DNA of 18,244 nucleotides from positions 1 to 18,244 of the forward strand of contig DATFYM010000024.1 of the NCBI GenBank assembly GCA_035315065.1, written 5' to 3'. This DNA is from DATFYM01 sp035315065. Lineage in GTDB: Bacteria; Acidobacteriota; Terriglobia; UBA7540. How positions within the stretch are numbered: position 1 is the stretch's first letter; every line of letters starts with the position of its first letter. The position numbers and the translations under genes are program-made. Below are positions 1 through 7,178 of the stretch, piece by piece. The notes beneath the pieces were generated by a model that ran no database searches, was not told the DNA's origin, and was given only the letters and a program-made list of their open reading frames with translations.

Positions 1-1659
1 ATCGAGGGTCGGCAGCGCCTGGCGCGAGAGCGCCAGCACTGCTGGCTCGTGGCGCAGTTGCATGATGTAGCGGTAAGCTTCGACCACCTCGTTGGCGTCG
101 GCGGGCCGCAGCGTGATCAGCCCGGGGATGGCGCGCAACGATGCCAGGTGCTCTACCGGCTGGTGGGTGGGTCCGTCCTCGCCGTCGCCCATGGCGTCGT
201 GGGTGAAGACCATGAGGGTGGGCAGCTCCATCAAGGCCGAGAGCCGGATGCCTGGCCGCGCGTAGTCGCTGAAGATGAAGAAGGTGGCTCCAAAAGCTCG
301 GAGCTTGGACAGCGAAAGCCCGTTCACAATCGATGCCATCGCATTTTCGCGGATGCCGAAGTGCAGGTTCCTCCCGCCCGGGCTGTCGGCCTGGAACTGT
401 CCCGCACCTGCAAACGTCAGGGTAGTCTTGTTCGACGGCCCCAAATCCGCCGAGCCCCCAAGCAACCATGGAATGTTCTGCGCGAGTACGTTCAGCACCT
501 TGCCGGAAGCTTCGCGCCCCGCCATGCCCTTCGGGTCGGCTGGGAAGACCGGGAGATTCCGATCCCACCCTGCCGGGAGCTCCCGCCGCTGCATCTGGTC
601 GATCTCGGTGGCGAGGTCGGGGTACTTGGCTCTATACACAGCGAAAAGTTCCGTCCATTGCTGCCGGGCTTTGGCACCACGTTCGCCTATCTCTGCTGCG
701 AAGTGTTCATACACACCGCCTGGAACGAAAAACTTCGCGTCCTGTGGCCATCCGTAGCTGCGCTTGCAGAGGCGGGCCTCCTCCTCGCCAAGTGGCTCAC
801 CGTGGGCTGCAGCGGTGTCCTGCTTGTGCGGGGAGCCGTAACCGATATGGCTGTCGAGGATGATGAAGGTGGGGCGGCCCTTCGTCTTCTGGAAAACCTC
901 GAGGGCGCTCTGGATGCGATCGATGTCGTTGGCATCGCCCACCCGCAGGACGTTCCACCCGTAGCCCAGAAACCGAGTCGCAACGTCTTCCGTAAAGGCA
1001 ATGCGCGTGTTGCCTTCGATGGTGATGTGGTTGTTATCGAAAATCCAGCAGAGATTATCCAGGCCCAGGTGGCCGGCCAGTGACGCCGCTTCTGACGAAA
1101 CGCCCTCCATCATGCAGCCATCTCCGCAAACAGCATAGATGTTGTAATCGAAGACCACGAACCCCGGCCGGTTGTAACGAGCGGCGAGCCACTTCTGAGC
1201 GACGGCCATCCCCACGCTCGTCGCTACCCCTTGGCCAAGCGGGCCGGTTGTAGTCTCAACGCCCGACACCCAGTGGTACTCGGGGTGCCCGGGAGCCTTG
1301 CTATCGAGTTGGCGGAATCGGCGGATGTCGTCGAGGGTTACCGAGGGCTGCCCCAGCCTCTCGTAGTCGGCATTAACCGCTTGGGTCCGGGTGAGGTGGA
1401 GCGCGGACCACAGCAGCATCGAGGCGTGACCGTTCGAAAGCACGAACCGATCACGGTTGGGCCAGATCGGGTCCTGGGGATCGAAGCGCATGACGCGGTT
1501 CCAGAGCGTGTAGACCAGCGGCGCGAGCGCCATCGGCGTGCCGGGGTGTCCGGAATTGGCCGCCTGCACCGCATCGATCGAGAGCGTGCGGATGGTATTG
1601 ATACACAGTTGATCCAATTGCGCGCCTGTCATCGGTTGAGCAACTTGCGTGGTACTCAT
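1..1659 (-). CDS. tkt: Transketolase, 3' end outside window
   Basis: Thiamine-diphosphate enzyme that moves two-carbon ketol units between sugar phosphates in the non-oxidative pentose phosphate pathway; cytoplasmic. 553 codons are visible with no stop; the family is usually about 650-690 residues, so roughly the last 100 or more lie beyond position 1. Visible motifs: NSGHPGTPMALAP near residue 35, LSNGHASMLLW near 75, the diphosphate/metal-binding CGDGCMMEG near 175, SADLGPSNKT, the catalytic-glutamate block FGIRENAMA near 435, and GEDGPTHQPVEHL, normally preceded by IGL but here by MGD. The ATG at 1659 is chosen because AGGAGG sits 5 nt upstream (1665-1670). The frame stays open upstream of this ATG for about 35 codons (GTG candidates) into the end of rpiB, but nothing there resembles transketolase. 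Last visible gene of the tal-pgi-rpiB-tkt run. Confidence 0.95.
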   Translation of the reverse strand, partial: MSTTQVAQPMTGAQLDQLCINTIRTLSIDAVQAANSGHPGTPMALAPLVYTLWNRVMRFDPQDPIWPNRDRFVLSNGHASMLLWSALHLTRTQAVNADYERLGQPSVTLDDIRRFRQLDSKAPGHPEYHWVSGVETTTGPLGQGVATSVGMAVAQKWLAARYNRPGFVVFDYNIYAVCGDGCMMEGVSSEAASLAGHLGLDNLCWIFDNNHITIEGNTRIAFTEDVATRFLGYGWNVLRVGDANDIDRIQSALEVFQKTKGRPTFIILDSHIGYGSPHKQDTAAAHGEPLGEEEARLCKRSYGWPQDAKFFVPGGVYEHFAAEIGERGAKARQQWTELFAVYRAKYPDLATEIDQMQRRELPAGWDRNLPVFPADPKGMAGREASGKVLNVLAQNIPWLLGGSADLGPSNKTTLTFAGAGQFQADSPGGRNLHFGIRENAMASIVNGLSLSKLRAFGATFFIFSDYARPGIRLSALMELPTLMVFTHDAMGDGEDGPTHQPVEHLASLRAIPGLITLRPADANEVVEAYRYIMQLRHEPAVLALSRQALPTLD

Positions 1660-1775
1660 GGGTTCCTCCTCACTGCACTCTGATTTTCTTGCTATCACCC
1701 GCACGGCCGCCTCCCCCGCGTCGTGGTCTGCGTCCTTCACGATCACGAGCGCCACCGGGCGCGGGTTGTATAGAT

Positions 1776-2267
1776 CTACGTCTTGCGCGGCGTGGCTCCG
1801 ACCCCTCGCCGGTCGCTGATCACTTCCGGCTCCAGGGAAGCCACTTTGCCCAGGCGGCGCAGGTGGCGCTCGGCTTGACTGAACCCCGCCGCCAGGAACG
1901 TCTCGACCAGGTCCCAGGCCACGCACGGTCCCACGGTCCGGCCGCCCATGCAAATAATGTTCATGTGATCGTCCTCGACCCCTTGCCGGGCAGAGAAGTG
2001 GTCATGCACCAGCGCGGCACGGACGCCTGGAATCTTGTTAGCACAGACCGACGCGCCGACGCCGCTGCCGCAGATTGCCACGCCGCGCTCCACCTTCCCC
2101 GCCACCACAGCCTGAGCGAGCGGGATGACAAAATCAGGATAGTCGTCGCCTGGAGCCAGGCTATGAGCACCGAAATCGATTACCTCATGCCCGGCTGCCC
2201 GCAACTGGGCGACTAGCTCTTCCTTCAAGCCAAACCCACCGTGATCGGTGGCAATTCCCACGCGCAT
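1776..2267 (-). CDS. rpiB: Ribose-5-phosphate isomerase B
   Basis: Interconverts ribulose-5-phosphate and ribose-5-phosphate in the non-oxidative pentose phosphate pathway. The 163 residues match the RpiB/LacAB family: start MRVGIATDHGGFGLKEEL, then DFGAHS, DDYPDFVIPLA, the active-site loop CGSGVGASVCANKIPGVRAA around residues 68-87 with a catalytic-type Cys, HDHFSARQGVEDDHMNIICMGG, and GRTVG. The family is usually about 145-155 residues; the extra length is a basic tail ending RRGVGATPRKT. Start at 2267 is supported by GGAGG 5 nt upstream. It begins 12 bp after the truncated DUF2090-type ORF and ends 116 bp before transketolase. With transketolase and transaldolase it supplies the carbon rearrangements needed beside phosphoketolase. 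Confidence 0.93.
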   Translation of the reverse strand: MRVGIATDHGGFGLKEELVAQLRAAGHEVIDFGAHSLAPGDDYPDFVIPLAQAVVAGKVERGVAICGSGVGASVCANKIPGVRAALVHDHFSARQGVEDDHMNIICMGGRTVGPCVAWDLVETFLAAGFSQAERHLRRLGKVASLEPEVISDRRGVGATPRKT

Positions 2268-2279
2268 GTTATCCTCCGA

Positions 2280-2432
2280 CTACTTGATGTTCACTCGCAG
2301 GTGATCCATGGCAGCGATCTGCGCCATCTGCTCGGGCGTCAGCGCGCCGTTCCAGCCGAACATTCCAGTCTCGAACGAGCCTCGGTGGTCGAAAGGCAGG
2401 ACATACAGAGCCTTGTCATACCCGTGAGTCAT
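2280..2432 (-). pseudogene. Truncated DUF2090-type aldolase N-terminus
   Basis: A 50-codon ORF whose first 40 or so residues (DKALYVLPFDHRGSFETGMF, then GALTPEQMAQIA) look like the start of DUF2090-family proteins, a TIM-barrel aldolase-like family related to the C-terminal half of fused IolC-type enzymes and normally near 300 residues. After MAQIAA the resemblance stops; it ends with MDHLRVNIK and a stop, so nearly all of the barrel, including any catalytic Lys, is absent. The start overlaps the pgi stop as TAATG and has AAGGAGAG just upstream inside pgi, so it is probably still translated by coupling. I see it as an internal deletion remnant; a functional micropeptide cannot be excluded. 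The family call rests on the 'FDHRGSF' block only. Confidence 0.6.
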
Positions 2433-4102
2433 TAGGATCTCTCCTTGAGCTTTCGGTAGCGATGGATCAGGTTGTTGGTCGAACCATCGTGGCCGAGCGC
2501 GGGCTCTGCCTGGCTCTCGAGTTCCGGGATAATACGCTGGGCCAGCACCTTGCCAAGTTCCACGCCCCACTGGTCGAACGAGTTAATGTTCCAGATGGTG
2601 CCCTGGGTGAAGACGCTGTGCTCGTAGAGGGCCACGAGCTTACCGAGAATTTCCGGCGTCAGCCGCTCGGCGAGGATGGTGTTTGACGGGCGGTTGCCCT
2701 CGAAGACCCGGTGGGGTACCAGCCAATCCGGCGTGCCCTCGGCTTTGACTTGCTCGGGCGTCTTCCCAAACGCCAGCGCCTCGGTCTGAGCGAAGACGTT
2801 CGCCAGGAGCATGTCGTGGTGCCGGCCCAGGGGATTGAGCGGCTGGCCGAACGCGATGAAGTCACACGGGATGAGCCTGGTGCCCTGGTGGATCAACTGG
2901 TAGAAAGAATGTTGCCCGTTGGTCCCCGGCTCACCCCAGTAAATAGGGGCCGTTGCGTAGTTGACTTCGGTCCCCTCGAGCGTGACGTGTTTGCCGTTGC
3001 TCTCCATCGTCAATTGCTGCAGATAGGCCGGGAATCGCTTCAGGTACTGCTCGTACGGCAAGACAGCCACAGTCTGGGCGCCAAAGAAGTCGGCGTACCA
3101 GACGCCCAGAAGGCCCATGAGTACCGGCAGGTTGCGCTCGAACGGAGCGGTTCGAAAGTGCTCGTCCACCTCGTGGAAGCCGTCCAACATGGCGCGGAAA
3201 TTGTCCGGGCCGATGGCCAGCATGGTGGAAAGGCCTATCGCCGAGTCCATGGAGTAGCGCCCCCCGACCCAGTCCCAGAACCCGAACATGTTGGCGGTAT
3301 CGATGCCGAACCTGGCCACTTCCGGCGCGTTCGTCGAGACGGCGACAAAGTGCTTGGCCACCGATTTTTCGTCACCCCCCAGACCCTTCAGCGACCAGTC
3401 ACGCGCCGTGTGGGCGTTGGTCATCGTCTCCAGCGTTGTGAAGGTTTTCGAAGAGACAATGAAGAGCGTCTCTGACGGGTCCAGATCACGGACAGCTTCC
3501 GCACAATCGGTGCCATCAATGTTGGAAACGAACCGGAAGGTCATGGCGCGCTCACTGTAATGCTTGAGCGCCTCGTAGGCCATCACCGGCCCCAGGTCGG
3601 AGCCGCCGATGCCGATGTTAATTACGTTGCGAATGGGCTTACCGGTGTGGCCCTTCCACTCGCCGCTCCGGACGCGGTGGGAGAAGTCTGCCATCTTATC
3701 GAGCACGGCGTGGACTTGGGGAACGATGTCCTCGCCGTCGACCAGGATGGATGCTCCTTTGGGGGCGCGCAGAGCCACGTGCAGGACGGCTCGGTTCTCC
3801 GTGATGTTGATCTTCTCCCCTCGGAACATGGCGTCGATCCGGCCTCGCAGACCCGATTCCTCGGCCAGTTGAAGGAGGAGCTTAAGGGTTTCGTCGGTGA
3901 TGCGATTCTTCGAATAGTCCAGGAAGAGGCCCACAGCCTCGACCGTCATCCGCTCGCCGCGTTTGGGATCATCCGCAAAGAGATTGCGGAGGTGTAATTC
4001 CCGGACCTGCCTATAGTGGGTTTGGAGAGCCTTCCATGCCTTGCGTTTGGCAAGCGGTTCGATGCCCTGGCGTTTGGTAGCTGTTCCTACGCGTGTTGCC
4101 AT
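2432..4102 (-). CDS. pgi: Glucose-6-phosphate isomerase
   Basis: Interconverts glucose-6-phosphate and fructose-6-phosphate; the product is a direct substrate of the phosphoketolase encoded upstream. 556 residues, the length of the E. coli-type enzyme. Motifs in order: NIGIGGSDLGPVM near residue 165, FVSNIDGTD near 192, the phosphate-binding FIVSSKTFTTLETMTNA near 215, WDWVGGRYSMDSAIGLS near 275, MESNGKHV, the active-site block WGEPGTNGQHSFYQLIHQG near 370 with the catalytic Glu and His, and FDQWGVELGKVLA near 500 with the catalytic Lys. Start at 4102 has AAAGGAG 7 nt upstream. It lies 166 bp after transaldolase and overlaps the following short ORF by one base (TAATG), so they form one transcription unit. 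Confidence 0.97.
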   Translation of the reverse strand: MATRVGTATKRQGIEPLAKRKAWKALQTHYRQVRELHLRNLFADDPKRGERMTVEAVGLFLDYSKNRITDETLKLLLQLAEESGLRGRIDAMFRGEKINITENRAVLHVALRAPKGASILVDGEDIVPQVHAVLDKMADFSHRVRSGEWKGHTGKPIRNVINIGIGGSDLGPVMAYEALKHYSERAMTFRFVSNIDGTDCAEAVRDLDPSETLFIVSSKTFTTLETMTNAHTARDWSLKGLGGDEKSVAKHFVAVSTNAPEVARFGIDTANMFGFWDWVGGRYSMDSAIGLSTMLAIGPDNFRAMLDGFHEVDEHFRTAPFERNLPVLMGLLGVWYADFFGAQTVAVLPYEQYLKRFPAYLQQLTMESNGKHVTLEGTEVNYATAPIYWGEPGTNGQHSFYQLIHQGTRLIPCDFIAFGQPLNPLGRHHDMLLANVFAQTEALAFGKTPEQVKAEGTPDWLVPHRVFEGNRPSNTILAERLTPEILGKLVALYEHSVFTQGTIWNINSFDQWGVELGKVLAQRIIPELESQAEPALGHDGSTNNLIHRYRKLKERS

Positions 4103-4260
4103 CTTCGTGCTCCTTTCGTCTCCTCGTAGTCATCGAGAACGAGTCTGTGCTTTTCGGTGGCGAGAAACTCGAATCGGTCCCCTACATCAACGGCCAGCAC
4201 GGCCTCCCGACCGGTGATTCTTCGCCTTACGAGTCCCTTGGGCCGCGCATGTCCCGCCGT
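4087..4260 (-). pseudogene. Possible AbrB/MazE-like DNA-binding fragment
   Basis: The gap between transaldolase and pgi holds an open frame without an ATG. It runs from a stop at 4261-4263 to a stop inside the start of pgi. Its product reads GREAVLAVDVGDRFEFLATE followed by KHRLVLDDYEE. The pattern 'V.VGDR.EFL.TE..RLVL' resembles the second half of the SpoVT/AbrB swapped-hairpin fold found in MazE-type antitoxins and AbrB regulators. The N-terminal 'V(T/S)IP' half is not recognisable and the only candidate starts are GTG codons, so this is more likely a relic than a gene. It could also be chance: the stretch is only about 58 codons and overlaps the first 16 bases of pgi. The family call is inference from one motif. 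Confidence 0.3.
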
Positions 4261-4268
4261 TCAAGTAA

Positions 4269-5357
4269 CTAACCCGCTGCTTTCTTGAGGGCCGCACTCT
4301 TGGAGGTGATTACCGCCATCAGTTCATTCCAGGATTGGACGAAGGACTTAGCTCCTTCGTCCTGAAGCCGGGCAGCCAGGGCGTCGACATCGATTCCGGC
4401 CTTGGCGAACTGCGCTAACACTTCCTCGCAGTCGCCACCATCGGCTGGCAGGATGGTGCCCAATTCGCCGTGATCGGCGAGGGCTTTCAAGGTACCCTCC
4501 GGCATCGTGTTCACCGTGAAAGGCGCAGCGAGGGTCTTGATGTAGAGAACGTCGGACGCCTTGGGATCCTTGGTTCCCGTGCTGGCCCATAGGAGCCGTT
4601 GGGGACGCGCGCCGGCGTTGAAAACGCGCTGCCAGCGGGGAGAGCTCAGGAGAGCGCGGTACGCCTCGTACGTACGCTTGGCGATGGCGATGCCGAGCTG
4701 ATCGCGCAGCGAGTCGGGCACCTTATCCATCACCGCGGAGTCCCACCGACTGATAAACACCGAGGCGACGGAACCGACGACAGGCTTAAGCCCGGCCTCG
4801 ATGCGCCGCTCGATACCGCGCAGGAATGCCTCCGCCGCCGCCAAGTACTGCTCGCGAGAGAACAGCAGGGTGACATTGATCGGGATGCCGGCAACGATTG
4901 CCTCTTCGATGGCGGGCAGGCCTTCCCTAGTTCCCGGGATCTTGATGAACAGGTTCGGTCGCCCCGCCCGGTCATGGAGCTCCTTGGCTGCTGCCAGGGT
5001 GCTGCCGGTGTCATATGCGAGCAACGGCGACACCTCTAACGACACCCAGCCGTCCACACCCTCCGTCCGGTCGTAGATGGGCCGGAACAGGTCGGCGGCC
5101 CGAGTGAGGTCCTCCAGGGCCAACTCGAAAAAGAGTGCCTCGCCCGATCGGTTCTTACTCAGTTTCTCGCGGATTGCGGCGTCGTATGCCGTGCTGTTCT
5201 TGATGGCATGATCGAAGATCGTGGGATTTGAGGTAAGTCCCGTCACCGACAGCTCGTCGATGTACCTCTTCAGCGTGCCGGTGTTCAGCAGATCACGGGT
5301 GATGTTGTCGAGCCAGATGCTTTGGCCGAGATCGTGAAGTAGTTGCGTCGCTTTCAT
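4269..5357 (-). CDS. tal: Transaldolase
   Basis: Class I aldolase that moves a dihydroxyacetone unit between sedoheptulose-7-phosphate/glyceraldehyde-3-phosphate and fructose-6-phosphate/erythrose-4-phosphate. 362 residues fit the long transaldolase subfamily (about 360-370), not the short 215-residue form. Motifs: LGQSIWLDNITRDLL near residue 10, VTGLTSNPTIFDHAI near 40, LEVSPLLAYDT near 108, the Schiff-base Lys in LFIKIPGTREGLPAIEEAI (about residue 139), INVTLLFSREQY, and SVFISRWDSAV. Two adjacent ATGs exist (5360 and 5357); AAGGAG leaves 2 nt before the first and 5 nt before the second, so I prefer the second. It can use the erythrose-4-phosphate released by phosphoketolase, which fits the cluster. 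A hairpin lies just upstream (5381-5401). Confidence 0.95.
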   Translation of the reverse strand: MKATQLLHDLGQSIWLDNITRDLLNTGTLKRYIDELSVTGLTSNPTIFDHAIKNSTAYDAAIREKLSKNRSGEALFFELALEDLTRAADLFRPIYDRTEGVDGWVSLEVSPLLAYDTGSTLAAAKELHDRAGRPNLFIKIPGTREGLPAIEEAIVAGIPINVTLLFSREQYLAAAEAFLRGIERRIEAGLKPVVGSVASVFISRWDSAVMDKVPDSLRDQLGIAIAKRTYEAYRALLSSPRWQRVFNAGARPQRLLWASTGTKDPKASDVLYIKTLAAPFTVNTMPEGTLKALADHGELGTILPADGGDCEEVLAQFAKAGIDVDALAARLQDEGAKSFVQSWNELMAVITSKSAALKKAAG

Positions 5358-5380
5358 CATGTCTCCTTCGTGTCATGACC

Positions 5381-5401
5381 GACCCGCATCCAATGCGGGT
5401 C
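5381..5401 (-). promoter_or_regulatory. Perfect 9-bp hairpin before transaldolase
   Basis: GACCCGCAT, a three-base loop, then ATGCGGGTC gives a perfect 9-bp stem in the malQ-transaldolase gap, ending about 20 bases before the transaldolase start. No T-run follows on the minus strand, so it does not look like an intrinsic terminator. A leader hairpin affecting mRNA stability or processing, or an operator for a dimeric regulator, are possibilities. The structure is seen; the role is unknown. Confidence 0.45.
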
Positions 5402-5468
5402 ATCATTCAGAATAGTGAACTTAGCCCTGAACATCGTTCTTACTAAGGCTGCGAGAAAACCGCTGCGT

Positions 5469-7097
5469 TCAGCTTAGTGCGACTGCCTCCAGCATTCTTC
5501 CCGCATGCGCATCGAAATCGGGCGCTGAACGGTTCGAATCCTTCGTCAGATCGCGCAGCCCTTCGAAAGCAGGATCGGAGAGCATTTCTGGTGTGCAGCG
5601 CCAGCGCCAATTACCGTCGGCACGGCCGGGCACGTTCATCCGCGCCTCCTTTCCCAGATTCAGCAGATCCTGCAGCGGAGCCATCGCGAGCACCGCGGCA
5701 GAGGACCAAGCAAGTTCCATTAACGCAGGCGCAGCCTCGTTGCTGGTGCCCGGTGGACGCTTCAAGTATCTCCACACGTTCTGTCGTTGTTCATCCGGCA
5801 AATCTTCGAACCAGCCACGAGTCGTGGGATTGTCATGTGTGCCTGTATACACCACGGAGTTGGTCGTATAGTTCCCCGGGAGGTGCGGATTATCGGGATG
5901 ACCGTCGAACGCGAACTGGAGGACACGCATCCCGGGCAGGTGGAATTGGTCACGATGTGCGTACACATCGGGTGTGATCAACCCTAAGTCCTCGGCGATG
6001 AACGGGAGAACGCCTAACTCTCTCTGCGCCACCTGAAACAAGTCGGCTCCCGGACCGGGCACCCACTCGCCAGTTTGAGCCGTTGGTGCACCGGCAGGCA
6101 CGTGCCAGGCTGCCGCGAAACCACGGAAATGATCCAAGCGAATGACGTCGACGTGGGCCAAGAGCGACCGCAGCCGATCGATCCACCATCGATATCGGGA
6201 CTGGCGAAGAGCATCCCAACTGTAAACGGGATTGCCCCAGAACTGCCCCTGTGGGCTGAAGTAATCGGGAGGCACTCCGGCGAGGAAGCGCGGCCGGCGC
6301 TGGTCGTCCAGCAGAAACAGCTCCGGATTGGCCCAGACATCGCTCGAGTCGGGAGACACGAAGAAGGGCAGGTCGCCGATCACACCCAGACCTTTACTAT
6401 GTGCGTAGGCCTTCAGCCGCTCGCCTTGACGTAACAATAGGAACTGCGCGAAGCACATCTGATCGATCTGCTCCCCGAGTTCGCGCCGGATGCGGTCGAG
6501 AGCTGCGGGATCGCGCCGGACCAATTCTCCTGGCCATTCCAGATAATAGGCGTTGTCGAACCTGCCTTTTAGCGCCCGAAAGAGCGCGTAGTCTTCCAGC
6601 CAGTGCGCTTGGTCGCACCGGAATTGCTCGTAAGCTCCCCTTAGATCAGGACGCGCTCCAGCGCGGAAATTGACCCACGCCCTTTTGAGTAGCCGATGTT
6701 TGAATGGGATCACCGAATCGTAATTGACGGCGCTGGGATCGCTTGAATGATATTCACAGTCGCTCGCTCGCAGGAGTTCATCTTCGATGAGCCAGTCCGG
6801 GCTGATGAGCAGCCGATTTCCAGCAAAGGACGACAAGGGTTGATACGGCGAATTGCCGTAACCGGTGGGGCCCAGCGGCAAGGCTTGCCACCAGCTCTGG
6901 CCCGATTCGACAAGGCGATCAACCCAGGTCAACGCCGTTGGTCCCACATCACCAATGCCGTAAGGTGAAGGCAGGGATGTGACGTGCAGCAGCAAGCCAG
7001 AGGCGCGGTGGTCCGGACAAAATGTCGGCCTGCTGACTCCTTCAACGTTCGTACATTGATTACCCGGCATTGACCAATTCCTTACCCCAGTGGGCAT
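5469..7097 (-). CDS. malQ: 4-alpha-glucanotransferase (amylomaltase, GH77)
   Basis: Disproportionates alpha-1,4-glucans, moving maltosyl or longer segments and releasing glucose; works with glycogen phosphorylase in glucan breakdown. 542 residues from the ATG at 7097. GH77 motifs: SLPSPYGIGDVGPTA near residue 41, WWQALPLGPTGYGNSPYQP near 69, GDLPFFVSPDSSDVW near 241, nucleophile Asp in VIRLDHFRGF (about 322), acid/base Glu in PFIAEDLGLITPDV (about 369), and transition-state Asp in YTGTHDNPTTRGWF (about 422). All catalytic residues are present. MalQ-like sequence begins only near RASGLLLHVTSLP (residue 31); the first 30 residues are encoded partly by the glgP-tail remnant, which also supplies the AAAGGTGAG ribosome site. 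A longer start (7127) would lie entirely inside the remnant and lacks such a site. Stop is 108 bp before transaldolase. Confidence 0.94.
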   Translation of the reverse strand: MPTGVRNWSMPGNQCTNVEGVSRPTFCPDHRASGLLLHVTSLPSPYGIGDVGPTALTWVDRLVESGQSWWQALPLGPTGYGNSPYQPLSSFAGNRLLISPDWLIEDELLRASDCEYHSSDPSAVNYDSVIPFKHRLLKRAWVNFRAGARPDLRGAYEQFRCDQAHWLEDYALFRALKGRFDNAYYLEWPGELVRRDPAALDRIRRELGEQIDQMCFAQFLLLRQGERLKAYAHSKGLGVIGDLPFFVSPDSSDVWANPELFLLDDQRRPRFLAGVPPDYFSPQGQFWGNPVYSWDALRQSRYRWWIDRLRSLLAHVDVIRLDHFRGFAAAWHVPAGAPTAQTGEWVPGPGADLFQVAQRELGVLPFIAEDLGLITPDVYAHRDQFHLPGMRVLQFAFDGHPDNPHLPGNYTTNSVVYTGTHDNPTTRGWFEDLPDEQRQNVWRYLKRPPGTSNEAAPALMELAWSSAAVLAMAPLQDLLNLGKEARMNVPGRADGNWRWRCTPEMLSDPAFEGLRDLTKDSNRSAPDFDAHAGRMLEAVALS

Positions 7098-7172
7098 GGT
7101 CTCACCTTTCAAATGTCGGCAGTGCATTCGGCAATGGTGCGATCGCCGGAGAACTTCCCCGCGCCCGCCATT
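7065..7172 (-). pseudogene. Remnant of a glycogen phosphorylase 3' end (copy 3)
   Basis: On the minus strand this reads AGAGKFSGDRTIAECTADI, stop, KVRPCPLG. That matches the last residues of the full GlgP in this window (AGSGKFSSDRTIAEYAAEIW then NVRPCPVP), but with an in-frame TGA in place of the Trp codon. It follows the histidine phosphatase stop by only about 6 bp and runs past the malQ start. Beyond the phosphorylase homology it stays similar to the copy at 10.6 kb (ATTGGTCAATGCCGG against TTTGGTCAATACCG), at roughly 80 % by eye over the aligned part. The two remnants therefore resemble each other more than the intact gene and may derive from a lost glgP paralogue. Confidence 0.8.
7101..7110 (-). 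promoter_or_regulatory. malQ ribosome binding site inside glgP remnant
   Basis: GAAAGGTGAG lies 3 nt before the ATG at 7097 and sets the malQ start. The bases belong to the glgP-tail remnant: the matching sequence at 10.6 kb (GGAAGGTGAA followed by CCATGCCC) is nearly identical, so the remnant appears to provide the translation start. Confidence 0.55.
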
Positions 7173-7178
7173 GTTACT

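Noticed and set aside
49..1083. 344-codon plus-strand open frame
   Set aside because: It is antisense to transketolase in GC-rich DNA; its product has no recognisable motif, and the minus-strand frame matches a known family throughout.
1660..1775. In-frame upstream extension of transketolase through GTG codons
   Set aside because: The ATG at 1659 has an ideal AGGAGG site and the transketolase N-terminus begins there; the extension has no family similarity.
2711..3475. 254-codon plus-strand open frame
   Set aside because: Shadow of pgi on the opposite strand; composition is typical of reverse-frame translation and no family features are seen.
5402..5468. Further glgP tail or gene fragment between malQ and transaldolase
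   Set aside because: Checked for the DRTIAEY-type codons and for open frames; nothing beyond the hairpin is recognisable.
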